Positions 36,758 to 44,032 of a stretch of 64,000 nucleotides of DNA are shown one piece after another; the stretch's first letter is position 1; every line of letters begins with the position of its first letter. The stretch spans positions 1 through 64,000 of the forward strand of contig NZ_AWGE01000020.1 of NCBI RefSeq assembly GCF_000495815.1, written 5' to 3'. The notes below the pieces were generated by a model. The model did not search any database and was not told where the DNA came from. It was given only the letters and a program-made list of their open reading frames with translations. Source of the stretch: Asticcacaulis sp. AC466. GTDB taxonomy: Bacteria; Pseudomonadota; Alphaproteobacteria; Caulobacterales; Caulobacteraceae. The translations under genes were made by a program, and so were the position numbers.

Positions 36758-38785
36758 ATGTCTTTCCCTTCTCGCAATCGCCCGCTTACCAAAGCCGCAC
36801 TTCTGGCGGGGTTATCGTCTTTGGCGGCGGCATTTGGCGCGCAGGCTCAGGATGTCCCTCCAGCCACAGAAAGCGGCGCAACGGTCGTTGTTGTTACAGG
36901 TACCGGTTACCGGATTCCCAAAGACGCTCTGATGTCCCATGTCGATATCTTGACGCGCGATGAAATTGACCAGAGGCCCCCCACAGGACTAGGCGACATG
37001 CTGGCCTATTTGCCCGGCATCCGCTCGTCCAGCTTCTCGCCCGGCGCCAGCCGTCCGATTATACGGGGTCTGGAAGGTTTCCGTGTCCTGGTCCTCAACA
37101 ACGGCATGGGTATGGTCGATGTCTCGGCCTTGTCGCAAGATCATGCGGTGCCGAGCGATCCGACAGAAGCGCGCCGTATTGAAGTTTTGCGTGGCCCGTC
37201 CGCTCTGGCTTACGGCGGCAACGCAATTGGCGGTGTGATTAATGTCATAGACGACCGCATTCCGTCTCAGGCGCCGGCCAAGGGGTACGAGGGCACGCTG
37301 GCCTTGCAAGGCACGACAGTGGACCAAGGCTTGCAAGGCGCTTTCAATATCAAGGTAGGGAAGGGGCCGTGGATATTCACCTTTGACGCCTTCGACCACA
37401 AGACCAAGGACTATGCCACGCCGGTCCCGCCGCAACTCTTGTCCTTTAGTGAAGCGGAAGGTGAAGCACCCGATATGCGTCACAAGCAGACCAATTCCGC
37501 TCAGGACATGCGCAATATCGGCGCCGGGGTCTCTTATGTCGGTGATCAAGGGTTTGTTGGCCTGAGCTACAAGAATACCGACTACACCTACGGCACGGCG
37601 ATCGAGCAGGATGTGCACATCGATCTGCATCAGGAACGCTGGGACGCGCGTGGCGCGCTTAACCTGAACTGGGGCGGTTTCAATCGTCTGGACGCTTCGG
37701 CTGGCTATTCCGACTATAATCACGCCGAGGTCGAGGGCGGAGAACTTGGGACGCAATTCCTCTCCAAGGGTAGCGAATTTCGCGCCGCCCTAGTTAGAGA
37801 CGGGCTTGGCAAGATCAGCGGGACGGTGGGCGTCAACGCTTTAAAACGCGACTTCGAAGCCATTGGCGAAGAAGCCTTTGTGCCCTCGACCACGACCAAA
37901 CAGACGGGCGTTTTCACCCAGTATCGCTATGACAGCGGCGCGTGGGGTGTCGAGGGCGGCGCACGCCTTGACCAGACATCGATTGTTTCCAGCGCCTCCA
38001 ATTTCGACCGCGATTTCAATACGGTGTCGGCCTCTCTGGGCAGCTTCTATCGGCCCTCGCAACACACCTTCGTCGGTTTGAGCCTGACACGCTCAGAACG
38101 GGCGCCGGCGGATGTCGAAGTCCTGGCCAACGGTCCTCATGCCGCCACTGGCCAATACATCGTCGGCAATCCGAACTTCAAAACCGAAGTGGGTTACAGT
38201 CTTGAACTCACCGGTCATTTGGCATCGTTCGAAAACCAGCGGTTCAGTGTTGACGCCCATATCTATACAAGCCACTTCGACAACTTCATCGATCTTCGCG
38301 ACACCGGCGGAAACGACGACGAAGGCATGCCAATCTTCGAGTATGTGCAGACCAATGCCGACATCTACGGCTTGGAAATCGAGGCCAATGCCCGTCTTGG
38401 CGAGGCGTTTGGCCAAGCCTTCAGCTTGAATGCGGCCTATGATTACACGCACGGCAACACCGATATCGGTCCGGTTGTTCGCATTCCGCCCCAAGCCCTG
38501 ACGCTTCGACTGGAAAGCAAGGGCGGCGGGTGGGAGTCCTATGCAGAAGTGCGGACCGTCGATGCGCGTAAATCGCGTCTTGCCACTTTTGAGACTCCGA
38601 CAAACGGTTACACGACCGTCAATATCTTCACCTCATATAAGCTGCCGCAGTCGCCGAACGTCTCCCTGTTCGCGGAGGTACGCAACCTTGGGGATGTTGA
38701 GATGCGCGAGGCGACGTCTTCGACCAAGGATGCGGTGGTCGAGCCTGGCCGAAATCTGCGTCTTGGCTTGATCTACAATTTCTAG
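36758..38785 (+). CDS. ZnuD-like TonB-dependent zinc receptor
   Basis: About 675 residues from an ATG with GAGGA eight bases upstream. A signal peptide ends near AQAQ, followed by a plug with ILTRDEIDQRPPTGLGDMLAYLPGI, RPIIRGLEGFRVLVL and the ZnuD-type segment SQDHAVPSDPTEARRIEVLRGPSALAYGG, GVINVIDDRIP. A 22-strand barrel follows, ending in an aromatic residue (LIYNF). Loops contain His/Asp/Glu-rich stretches. ZnuD receptors import zinc and are Zur-repressed; the Zur-like palindrome upstream supports this. Divergent from the other metal receptor pair. A clear terminator follows. Confidence 0.88.
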   Translation: MSFPSRNRPLTKAALLAGLSSLAAAFGAQAQDVPPATESGATVVVVTGTGYRIPKDALMSHVDILTRDEIDQRPPTGLGDMLAYLPGIRSSSFSPGASRPIIRGLEGFRVLVLNNGMGMVDVSALSQDHAVPSDPTEARRIEVLRGPSALAYGGNAIGGVINVIDDRIPSQAPAKGYEGTLALQGTTVDQGLQGAFNIKVGKGPWIFTFDAFDHKTKDYATPVPPQLLSFSEAEGEAPDMRHKQTNSAQDMRNIGAGVSYVGDQGFVGLSYKNTDYTYGTAIEQDVHIDLHQERWDARGALNLNWGGFNRLDASAGYSDYNHAEVEGGELGTQFLSKGSEFRAALVRDGLGKISGTVGVNALKRDFEAIGEEAFVPSTTTKQTGVFTQYRYDSGAWGVEGGARLDQTSIVSSASNFDRDFNTVSASLGSFYRPSQHTFVGLSLTRSERAPADVEVLANGPHAATGQYIVGNPNFKTEVGYSLELTGHLASFENQRFSVDAHIYTSHFDNFIDLRDTGGNDDEGMPIFEYVQTNADIYGLEIEANARLGEAFGQAFSLNAAYDYTHGNTDIGPVVRIPPQALTLRLESKGGGWESYAEVRTVDARKSRLATFETPTNGYTTVNIFTSYKLPQSPNVSLFAEVRNLGDVEMREATSSTKDAVVEPGRNLRLGLIYNF

Positions 38786-38809
38786 ACGCCGGCCGTAAAC
38801 CAGCCTGCC

Positions 38810-38845
38810 AAAAGCCGTTCACCTCCTTGGGTGGGCGGCTTTTTT
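38810..38845 (+). terminator. Intrinsic terminator of the ZnuD-like gene
   Basis: AAAAGCCG pairs with CGGCTTTT (38836-38843), with a further CACC/GGTG pairing inside, and the stem runs into a T-run. It starts 25 bases after the stop codon. Confidence 0.88.
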
Positions 38846-39007
38846 CTATTGGCAGGGCAAATACGGTAAGCGCTCCAGGGAAGTCGATAATGTATAAAAT
38901 GAGGCGGAGTCACCGATACTACTTCTGATCTTTTGGCTGGCTTCGTTGCTACCTCAAGGACGCAATCTGAACATCGATGCGCGAAACAAAAATAATTTTA
39001 TAAACGG

Positions 39008-39040
39008 GGTTCGTGTTTTGCCACGAAAGCACTCTTACTA
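39008..39040 (+). promoter_or_regulatory. Candidate ECF-sigma promoter, copy 1 (STN receptor)
   Basis: GGTTCGTGTTTT, an 11-base spacer, then ACTCTTACTA. Both boxes and the spacer length are identical to the copy at 43713 and close to the one at 42079. The expected transcription start (about 39046-39050) lies after the in-frame ATG at 39040, which excludes it as the receptor start. Confidence 0.78.
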
Positions 39041-39081
39041 TGAAATGGCCAAATAGTGCCGTGCGTAAACAGGAAGAGAGC

Positions 39082-42021
39082 ATGGGGGCCAGACAAAGGA
39101 AAGGCCGCGTCTTGCGGCGCGTCTTCAGCGCATGCGTGTTCGCGTTTGTTTCGGCTCTGGGCGCCGGTGCCTGTTACGCTGACGAGATGCTGTTCGACTT
39201 CAGGATTTCTTCTCAACCTATTGCGCGCGCTTTACAATTCTATGCCCGGCAGTCGGGAACACAGATATCCTTAAATCCGGATATTCCCTCCAGCGCACGG
39301 AACCATTCTCTTCGTGGCAGTTACAGTGCTTCTGAGGCGCTCGAGATATTGCTAAAGGGCACCGACCTAGAGGCGGTAAACCTGCCGCGAGGCGTAGTCC
39401 TCATCCGTCCGCGCTCGGCACAGGTGCCACCAAAGCCACCGGATGTGGTCCCGATCCGTCCCAAAGTCTCCCAGGAGGAGCCGCTGGAAGTGACCGTAAC
39501 GGGCATACGTCATTCAATGACTGAGGCGGTGATGGCAAAGCGCCGAGCCGGTCTGATTATCGATACGGTATCAGCGGAAGATATAGGAAAGCTTCCGGAC
39601 CAGAATGTTGCCGAAAGTCTGAGCCGTATGCCGGGTGTCCAGATCACGCGTGTCGAAGGACAAGGGCAGTCGGTGACGGTTCGCGGTATCGGCCTTAACC
39701 GCCTTGAACTGAACGGAACGTCTTTCATTGGCAGCGGTGGTAATGGCGATCCCCGGCTGGCTGATATATCGCCAGAGTTCCTGTCGCGTATTGATGTTAT
39801 AAAAACTCCGTCGGCAGATTTGCCGGAAGGCTGGCTCGGCGGCATCATAAATCTTCAGACAAAACGCCCATTTGAATTCAAGGTCCCGCTCATCTCGATT
39901 CAGAGCGAAGTCAACTATGCCGATCTGGCGCGAAAGGCGGGCGCAAAGTCGTCGGCGCTTTATACCCGCACATTCTTTGGGCGGCGACTAGGTATTCTTC
40001 TGTCCGGTTCGGTGTCCGAGTTGGCGGGGCGAAGCGATACCTACAGTTCGGGTGGTTGGACGGGTACCAATATCATTACGGATGGTGGGACGGAGGTGGT
40101 ATATAGGCCTTTGCGCGTGCAGGAGTGGTTGACAGACTATGTAAGCCGTCGGGCTGCTTTGACGGGCACGGTGCAATGGCGCCCAACCGCGGACAGCGAG
40201 TTCAGTCTCGACCTATATGAATCGGTTCGACGGGATCGACGCATGCGCAATGCGAACCAGATCATATTGGGAGATGTCATAGACTCAGCCGTCGTATCAA
40301 AGTCCCACACCCTGTTGGCTGGCCGCTTCGACAATGTCATCGTCCGACCGCTGATTTACGACGGGTCAAGTCAGGCCAAGACAAGTGCGACAACAGTCGC
40401 AGGGCGTTTTGGCAATGCGCGTAGTCAATGGCGCTTTAAGGCCTCAGCCAGCAACGGCTATAGCCAGGGCGATGGGGGCGATATGAATAATTATCCCGGC
40501 AATGATGAGGTTGTCGTGCTGCGCCAAAAGGAAGGGAGCAGCGCTGCCCTTACATTGAACACATTCAGTGTGTCCAGGCCACCGGACTCTCGTCTCGATA
40601 CAAATTTTGACAGATTCGACCTTCGGTCGTACGACGCCTATACCTATTTCGACAGACTTTATGTCAACAAGAACGTTGGACGCGATGGAGAAATCTCCAA
40701 TGTCCGCACGATGAATGCCAAAGGGGACAAGCTCAGTTGGGGCGTTCGCCTTGAAAATGTGCGTATTTTTCAGGGCAATGCGGTTACCGTCGTGCCTGCA
40801 GACCTGTTTTCGATGACGGGAGGCACTCTCAATGCGCTGGACGTACCGGGCCTCAGCTTCACCGGCCCGGTTGACACCTTCATGGCGGGGCAATCGGGTG
40901 GGTTCGAACGGCGCGTGATGACCGGATATTTCTCGCCGGCTATCTTCCGGGCAGCCTATGGATTGCCTGCGCCCAGCCTGGACAATCCGTCGGCACAGCA
41001 GACAATTAACCGAGTCATGCAGGAAACCGCGGCCATATATATAAAATACGCCTTCACAGGTCGGTGGCTTGGGATGCCGGTTTCGGGCGATATTGGTGCG
41101 CGATCAGTCGGAGTCAGCCGGCTGTCAGAAGGGTTTGTCTATGACGGTGTAACGGCGAATCCGCTGTCAGTATCAAAGACCTACCGCGATCTTTTACCAA
41201 GCCTGAACCTGTGTGTGAAACTGACCCGCCTGACCCAGATGCGGATTGCGGCGGCCGATGTCATTGCCCGCCCGCCTTTAAGCCAGACCGGTGTTGGCAT
41301 TGTTCTGTTTCCCGTCAGCAATACCGGTACGGCGGGCAATCCCGACCTCAATCCTTACAAGGCTAAACAGTTTGATGTTGCGTTCGAACACTATGGCGCC
41401 GCTGGCGATCTGGTGTCACTCGGGGTTTTCGCCAAGCAGGTCTCAGCGTTTACCCGTCTCGTCCAGACGACGGAAGATCATCCGGAAGCGCCAAACAACA
41501 CCACGGGCTCGACCCAATATTCCATGATCCGTCCGGAAAATGGGACGAACGGGAAAATATATGGCGCGGAAGTAAATCTGCAAAAGTCCCTTCATATCCT
41601 CCCCGCCGGTTTCGGCAAGGTCGGATATGCACTCACCTACACTTATGCCTGGTCGGAAACGCCAAATTCGGACGAACTTACAGGTGTCAGATTGCCCATG
41701 CCGTTCATGTCGAGGGACAGTGGAAACCTGACCGTGTTTTGGGAAAACACTCTGTTATCCATACGCGCCACCTACAATTACCGAGGTCGCTATCTGGAGG
41801 CCCAACAGGCGGCTGCTGCCGGTGGTAGCATTTTCATGCGGTCGCGGGGACAAATGGATATATTCGGTTCTTTGGCGCTAAACGATCGCGCCCGCCTGAC
41901 CTTTGAGGCCATCAATGTGATGCGGTCCCTGTCCTCCAGCTATGTCGGGCTGCCGGAGAGGCTCAACAATGCCTGGCAGGATGATCGGCGTATATTTGTC
42001 GGTCTTACCGTAACTTACTGA
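39082..42021 (+). CDS. TonB-dependent transducer with N-terminal STN domain
   Basis: 979 residues from an ATG with AGGAAGAG upstream. In order: signal peptide (about 1-32), a secretin/TonB short N-terminal (STN) domain (about 35-110; FRISSQPIARALQFYARQSGTQIS), a Pro-rich linker, TonB box LEVTVTG, plug of the Xanthomonas/Caulobacter type (SAEDIGKLPDQNVAESLSRMPGVQI), and a barrel ending FVGLTVTY. STN domains pass the ligand signal to a FecR-type anti-sigma factor, and sigma and FecR genes follow directly. It has a paralogue without STN at 44033. The ligand is unknown. Confidence 0.92.
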   Translation: MGARQRKGRVLRRVFSACVFAFVSALGAGACYADEMLFDFRISSQPIARALQFYARQSGTQISLNPDIPSSARNHSLRGSYSASEALEILLKGTDLEAVNLPRGVVLIRPRSAQVPPKPPDVVPIRPKVSQEEPLEVTVTGIRHSMTEAVMAKRRAGLIIDTVSAEDIGKLPDQNVAESLSRMPGVQITRVEGQGQSVTVRGIGLNRLELNGTSFIGSGGNGDPRLADISPEFLSRIDVIKTPSADLPEGWLGGIINLQTKRPFEFKVPLISIQSEVNYADLARKAGAKSSALYTRTFFGRRLGILLSGSVSELAGRSDTYSSGGWTGTNIITDGGTEVVYRPLRVQEWLTDYVSRRAALTGTVQWRPTADSEFSLDLYESVRRDRRMRNANQIILGDVIDSAVVSKSHTLLAGRFDNVIVRPLIYDGSSQAKTSATTVAGRFGNARSQWRFKASASNGYSQGDGGDMNNYPGNDEVVVLRQKEGSSAALTLNTFSVSRPPDSRLDTNFDRFDLRSYDAYTYFDRLYVNKNVGRDGEISNVRTMNAKGDKLSWGVRLENVRIFQGNAVTVVPADLFSMTGGTLNALDVPGLSFTGPVDTFMAGQSGGFERRVMTGYFSPAIFRAAYGLPAPSLDNPSAQQTINRVMQETAAIYIKYAFTGRWLGMPVSGDIGARSVGVSRLSEGFVYDGVTANPLSVSKTYRDLLPSLNLCVKLTRLTQMRIAAADVIARPPLSQTGVGIVLFPVSNTGTAGNPDLNPYKAKQFDVAFEHYGAAGDLVSLGVFAKQVSAFTRLVQTTEDHPEAPNNTTGSTQYSMIRPENGTNGKIYGAEVNLQKSLHILPAGFGKVGYALTYTYAWSETPNSDELTGVRLPMPFMSRDSGNLTVFWENTLLSIRATYNYRGRYLEAQQAAAAGGSIFMRSRGQMDIFGSLALNDRARLTFEAINVMRSLSSSYVGLPERLNNAWQDDRRIFVGLTVTY

Positions 42022-42078
42022 AAGGCAGGGTAAGACGTATGCGGGTCATCAATTTTTTCGTTGAGATATGCGCGCGTC

Positions 42079-42111
42079 GGTACGTGTTTGTCGCGCCCGA
42101 TTGTCTTACTG
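42079..42111 (+). promoter_or_regulatory. Candidate ECF-sigma promoter, copy 2 (sigma gene itself)
   Basis: GGTACGTGTTTG, 11 bases, TGTCTTACTG. The core CGTGTTT-N14-TCTTACT is exactly the same as in the two receptor promoters. It sits 22 bases before the GTG start of the sigma factor, so the regulator probably activates its own gene. Confidence 0.72.
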
Positions 42112-42133
42112 TATATTAGGTGAGGCAAAAAAC

Positions 42134-42655
42134 GTGACGGCCAGGACGAACTCCGACTTATCCGGACTGAATGAGCGGTATCGCCGTCCACTCATTGCCT
42201 TCTTTGTGCGTCATCGTGTCGGCCGCTCGGATGCGGAGGACATGACGCAGGAAGTCTTTTTGCGGTTGATGTCTTCGGCTATTGGTGAACTGCGCAGCCC
42301 GGATGCCTACATCTTTCAGGTTGCCGCCAATCTGTTGCGCAACAAGATGTCGACGCTGCGCCATCGAGCCACCCAGGCGGAGGCGATGTATCTCGCCCTG
42401 GACGATCGTGCTGATTTTGTCGATCCGCAAAGATTGCTGTCCGGGAGGGAGGAACTGGCCAGAATCGTGTTGGCGTTGAAGGAATTGCCGGAACGGACCC
42501 GGGAGATTTTCATACTGGATCGGTTGGATAGCGTGCCGCAGTTGGATATTGCCAAGGCATACGGGATTTCGGTACGTGCCGTGCAAAAGCACATTGTCAA
42601 GGCGCTTAGCCACCTGACTCTGACGGCCGGACGGGAGCATGACCGTCATGTATAA
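42134..42655 (+). CDS. FecI-type ECF sigma factor
   Basis: 173 residues from a GTG with GAGG eight bases upstream; earlier in-frame starts lie at or before the candidate promoter and are rejected. Sigma region 2 is present (LNERYRRPLIAFFVRHRVGRSDAEDMTQEVFLRL, with the region 2.4 end AANLLRNK) and region 4 (LKELPERTREIFILDRLDSVPQLDIAKAYGISVRAVQKHIVKAL). It directs RNA polymerase to surface-signalling promoters when released or activated by its FecR partner, whose gene overlaps the end of this one. Confidence 0.93.
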   Translation: MTARTNSDLSGLNERYRRPLIAFFVRHRVGRSDAEDMTQEVFLRLMSSAIGELRSPDAYIFQVAANLLRNKMSTLRHRATQAEAMYLALDDRADFVDPQRLLSGREELARIVLALKELPERTREIFILDRLDSVPQLDIAKAYGISVRAVQKHIVKALSHLTLTAGREHDRHV

Positions 42656-43688
42656 TCTGGATGCAGAGAACACCGTTAAGGAAACAGCAGCCGAGTGGGC
42701 GCTGCGGCTCAATGCCGGCCATGTGGTGGGTGCCGAACATTTGAAACTGCAGGCCTGGCTTGACGCCAACGCAGCAAATGCGGAGACCCTTCGGCGGGCG
42801 CTGTCCGTTTTGCAGACCCTTGATCAAGACAGCAGCGACGAACTGGATGTCCTGAGAGGTCAGGCCTGGTCCAGCTTCGCCCGCCGGAACCGGACGGCCG
42901 CTTTGCGGCAAACCTTGCAGCGTTTTGGTGCTGTGGTGGCCTGCGCCGTTCTGGGTATGGGGCTGTATCTGGCCACACCGTCCATCCGCTCAAATCTGTT
43001 TTCGACCACCTATCGGACGATCGGCAATGAATGGCGAACCGTTGAACTGAGCGATGGTTCGCGGGTGGCCCTCGATGCCAATTCTGCCATCAAGGTGCAT
43101 TTCGAGGATGGGCGGCGGCAGATATGGCTGACCTCGGGGCGGGCGAATTTCAATGTCGCCAAGGACGCGCTGCGGCCGTTTACTGTGGCGGCTGGCGACC
43201 GGACCGTTATTGCGACAGGCACGGAATTTTCCGTTGATCGCCAACGCGGTGATGGTCGTGTCATCCTCTATGAGGGCCGCGTCTCTGTCATGGCGAATGA
43301 TGAAGGTATGAGCCAATGGCTGGGCGGCTGGCCTCGTCCGAAGAAAACGGTGGCTCTGCTGGCGCCGGGGCAGGCCTTTAGCGGTGAATCCGCTGCAAAC
43401 GGTCGCACGGACACTTTGAGCGCGAATGATCTGCAAGATAGTATGGCATGGCGTGACGGCCAGCTTGTCTTTGACGGCACGCCGCTTCGGACCGCCATAG
43501 ATGAGGCCAAGCGTTACGCGGACATTTCCATCGAGCTGCAAAATCCTGACGGCCGCGATATCCGGGTATCTGGTATATATCGTGCCGGGGACGCCGCCGC
43601 TTTTATCACCGGTGTAACAGCGGCCTATCCTGTGAGCGCCGTTAAAACTTCAAACGGATACGTTCTGAAGGTCAGGCCAGAAAAATAG
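42639..43688 (+). CDS. FecR-type anti-sigma/sigma-regulator
   Basis: 349 residues overlapping the sigma gene by 17 bases; an ATG three codons later (42648) has a better ribosome spacing from GGGAG. The cytoplasmic N-terminal DUF4880-like domain (ETAAEWALRLNAGHVVGAEHLKLQAWL) binds the sigma factor. One membrane span (about 90-108) leads to the periplasmic FecR domain (TVELSDGSRVALDANSAIKV, IWLTSGRANFNVA, FTVAAGDRTVIATGTEFSV) and a C-terminal STN-like end that contacts the transducer. It relays the ligand signal from the receptor at 39082 to the sigma factor. Confidence 0.93.
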   Translation: MTVMYNLDAENTVKETAAEWALRLNAGHVVGAEHLKLQAWLDANAANAETLRRALSVLQTLDQDSSDELDVLRGQAWSSFARRNRTAALRQTLQRFGAVVACAVLGMGLYLATPSIRSNLFSTTYRTIGNEWRTVELSDGSRVALDANSAIKVHFEDGRRQIWLTSGRANFNVAKDALRPFTVAAGDRTVIATGTEFSVDRQRGDGRVILYEGRVSVMANDEGMSQWLGGWPRPKKTVALLAPGQAFSGESAANGRTDTLSANDLQDSMAWRDGQLVFDGTPLRTAIDEAKRYADISIELQNPDGRDIRVSGIYRAGDAAAFITGVTAAYPVSAVKTSNGYVLKVRPEK

Positions 43689-43712
43689 GCCAGGAAAAAA
43701 TTTTCATCTTCT

Positions 43713-43745
43713 GGTTCGTGTTTTTCACGCATACGACTCTTACTA
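43713..43745 (+). promoter_or_regulatory. Candidate ECF-sigma promoter, copy 3 (second receptor)
   Basis: GGTTCGTGTTTT, 11 bases, ACTCTTACTA: the same boxes and spacing as copy 1, although the spacer bases differ. It starts 25 bases after the fecR stop and faces the second receptor. Confidence 0.78.
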
Positions 43746-44032
43746 AAGGACAGACCTGAAATCAGGTAGGTCAATAATAATGATCTCTACATCACGTACA
43801 GGGCGGGATTGAAAAGCATATTGGTTTAAATAGAAGCGCGCTGAATTCAGCACGGTATATATATTCCATTTTAATTCTGATCGTCTTCAAAATATTTCTT
43901 TCCACCTATCGACTAATAGTCGAAAGGCCTGGCTCGAATGCTATCTGCATTCTGAGCTTGAGAAAGATTTTGTCGATATACGTGTGAAGGGGTTGGCACT
44001 TCGCCGCAGCAGCGGCGCTAAGGGGAACGCTC
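43746..44032 (+). other. Long leader of the second receptor gene
   Basis: If copy 3 is the promoter, about 280 bases are transcribed before the receptor ATG. The stretch is AT-rich and contains ACCTGA-AA-TCAGGT (43754-43767) and a perfect 12-bp palindrome GCTGAATTCAGC (43840-43851). It may hold a second promoter or an RNA control element; no ORF is convincing. Confidence 0.4.

Noticed and set aside
39013-39081. Earlier starts for the STN receptor (39013, 39040)
   Set aside because: They overlap or precede the predicted -10 element, so they would not be in the mRNA; the ATG at 39082 has a ribosome site and a good signal peptide.
40903-40912. GGTTCGAA-like string resembling a tRNA T-loop
   Set aside because: It lies inside a receptor coding frame and no acceptor or anticodon stem can be built around it; no tRNA found in the window.
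42068-42133. Upstream start for the ECF sigma factor at 42068
   Set aside because: It precedes the candidate promoter; the GTG at 42134 has GAGG at proper spacing and gives the usual FecI length.
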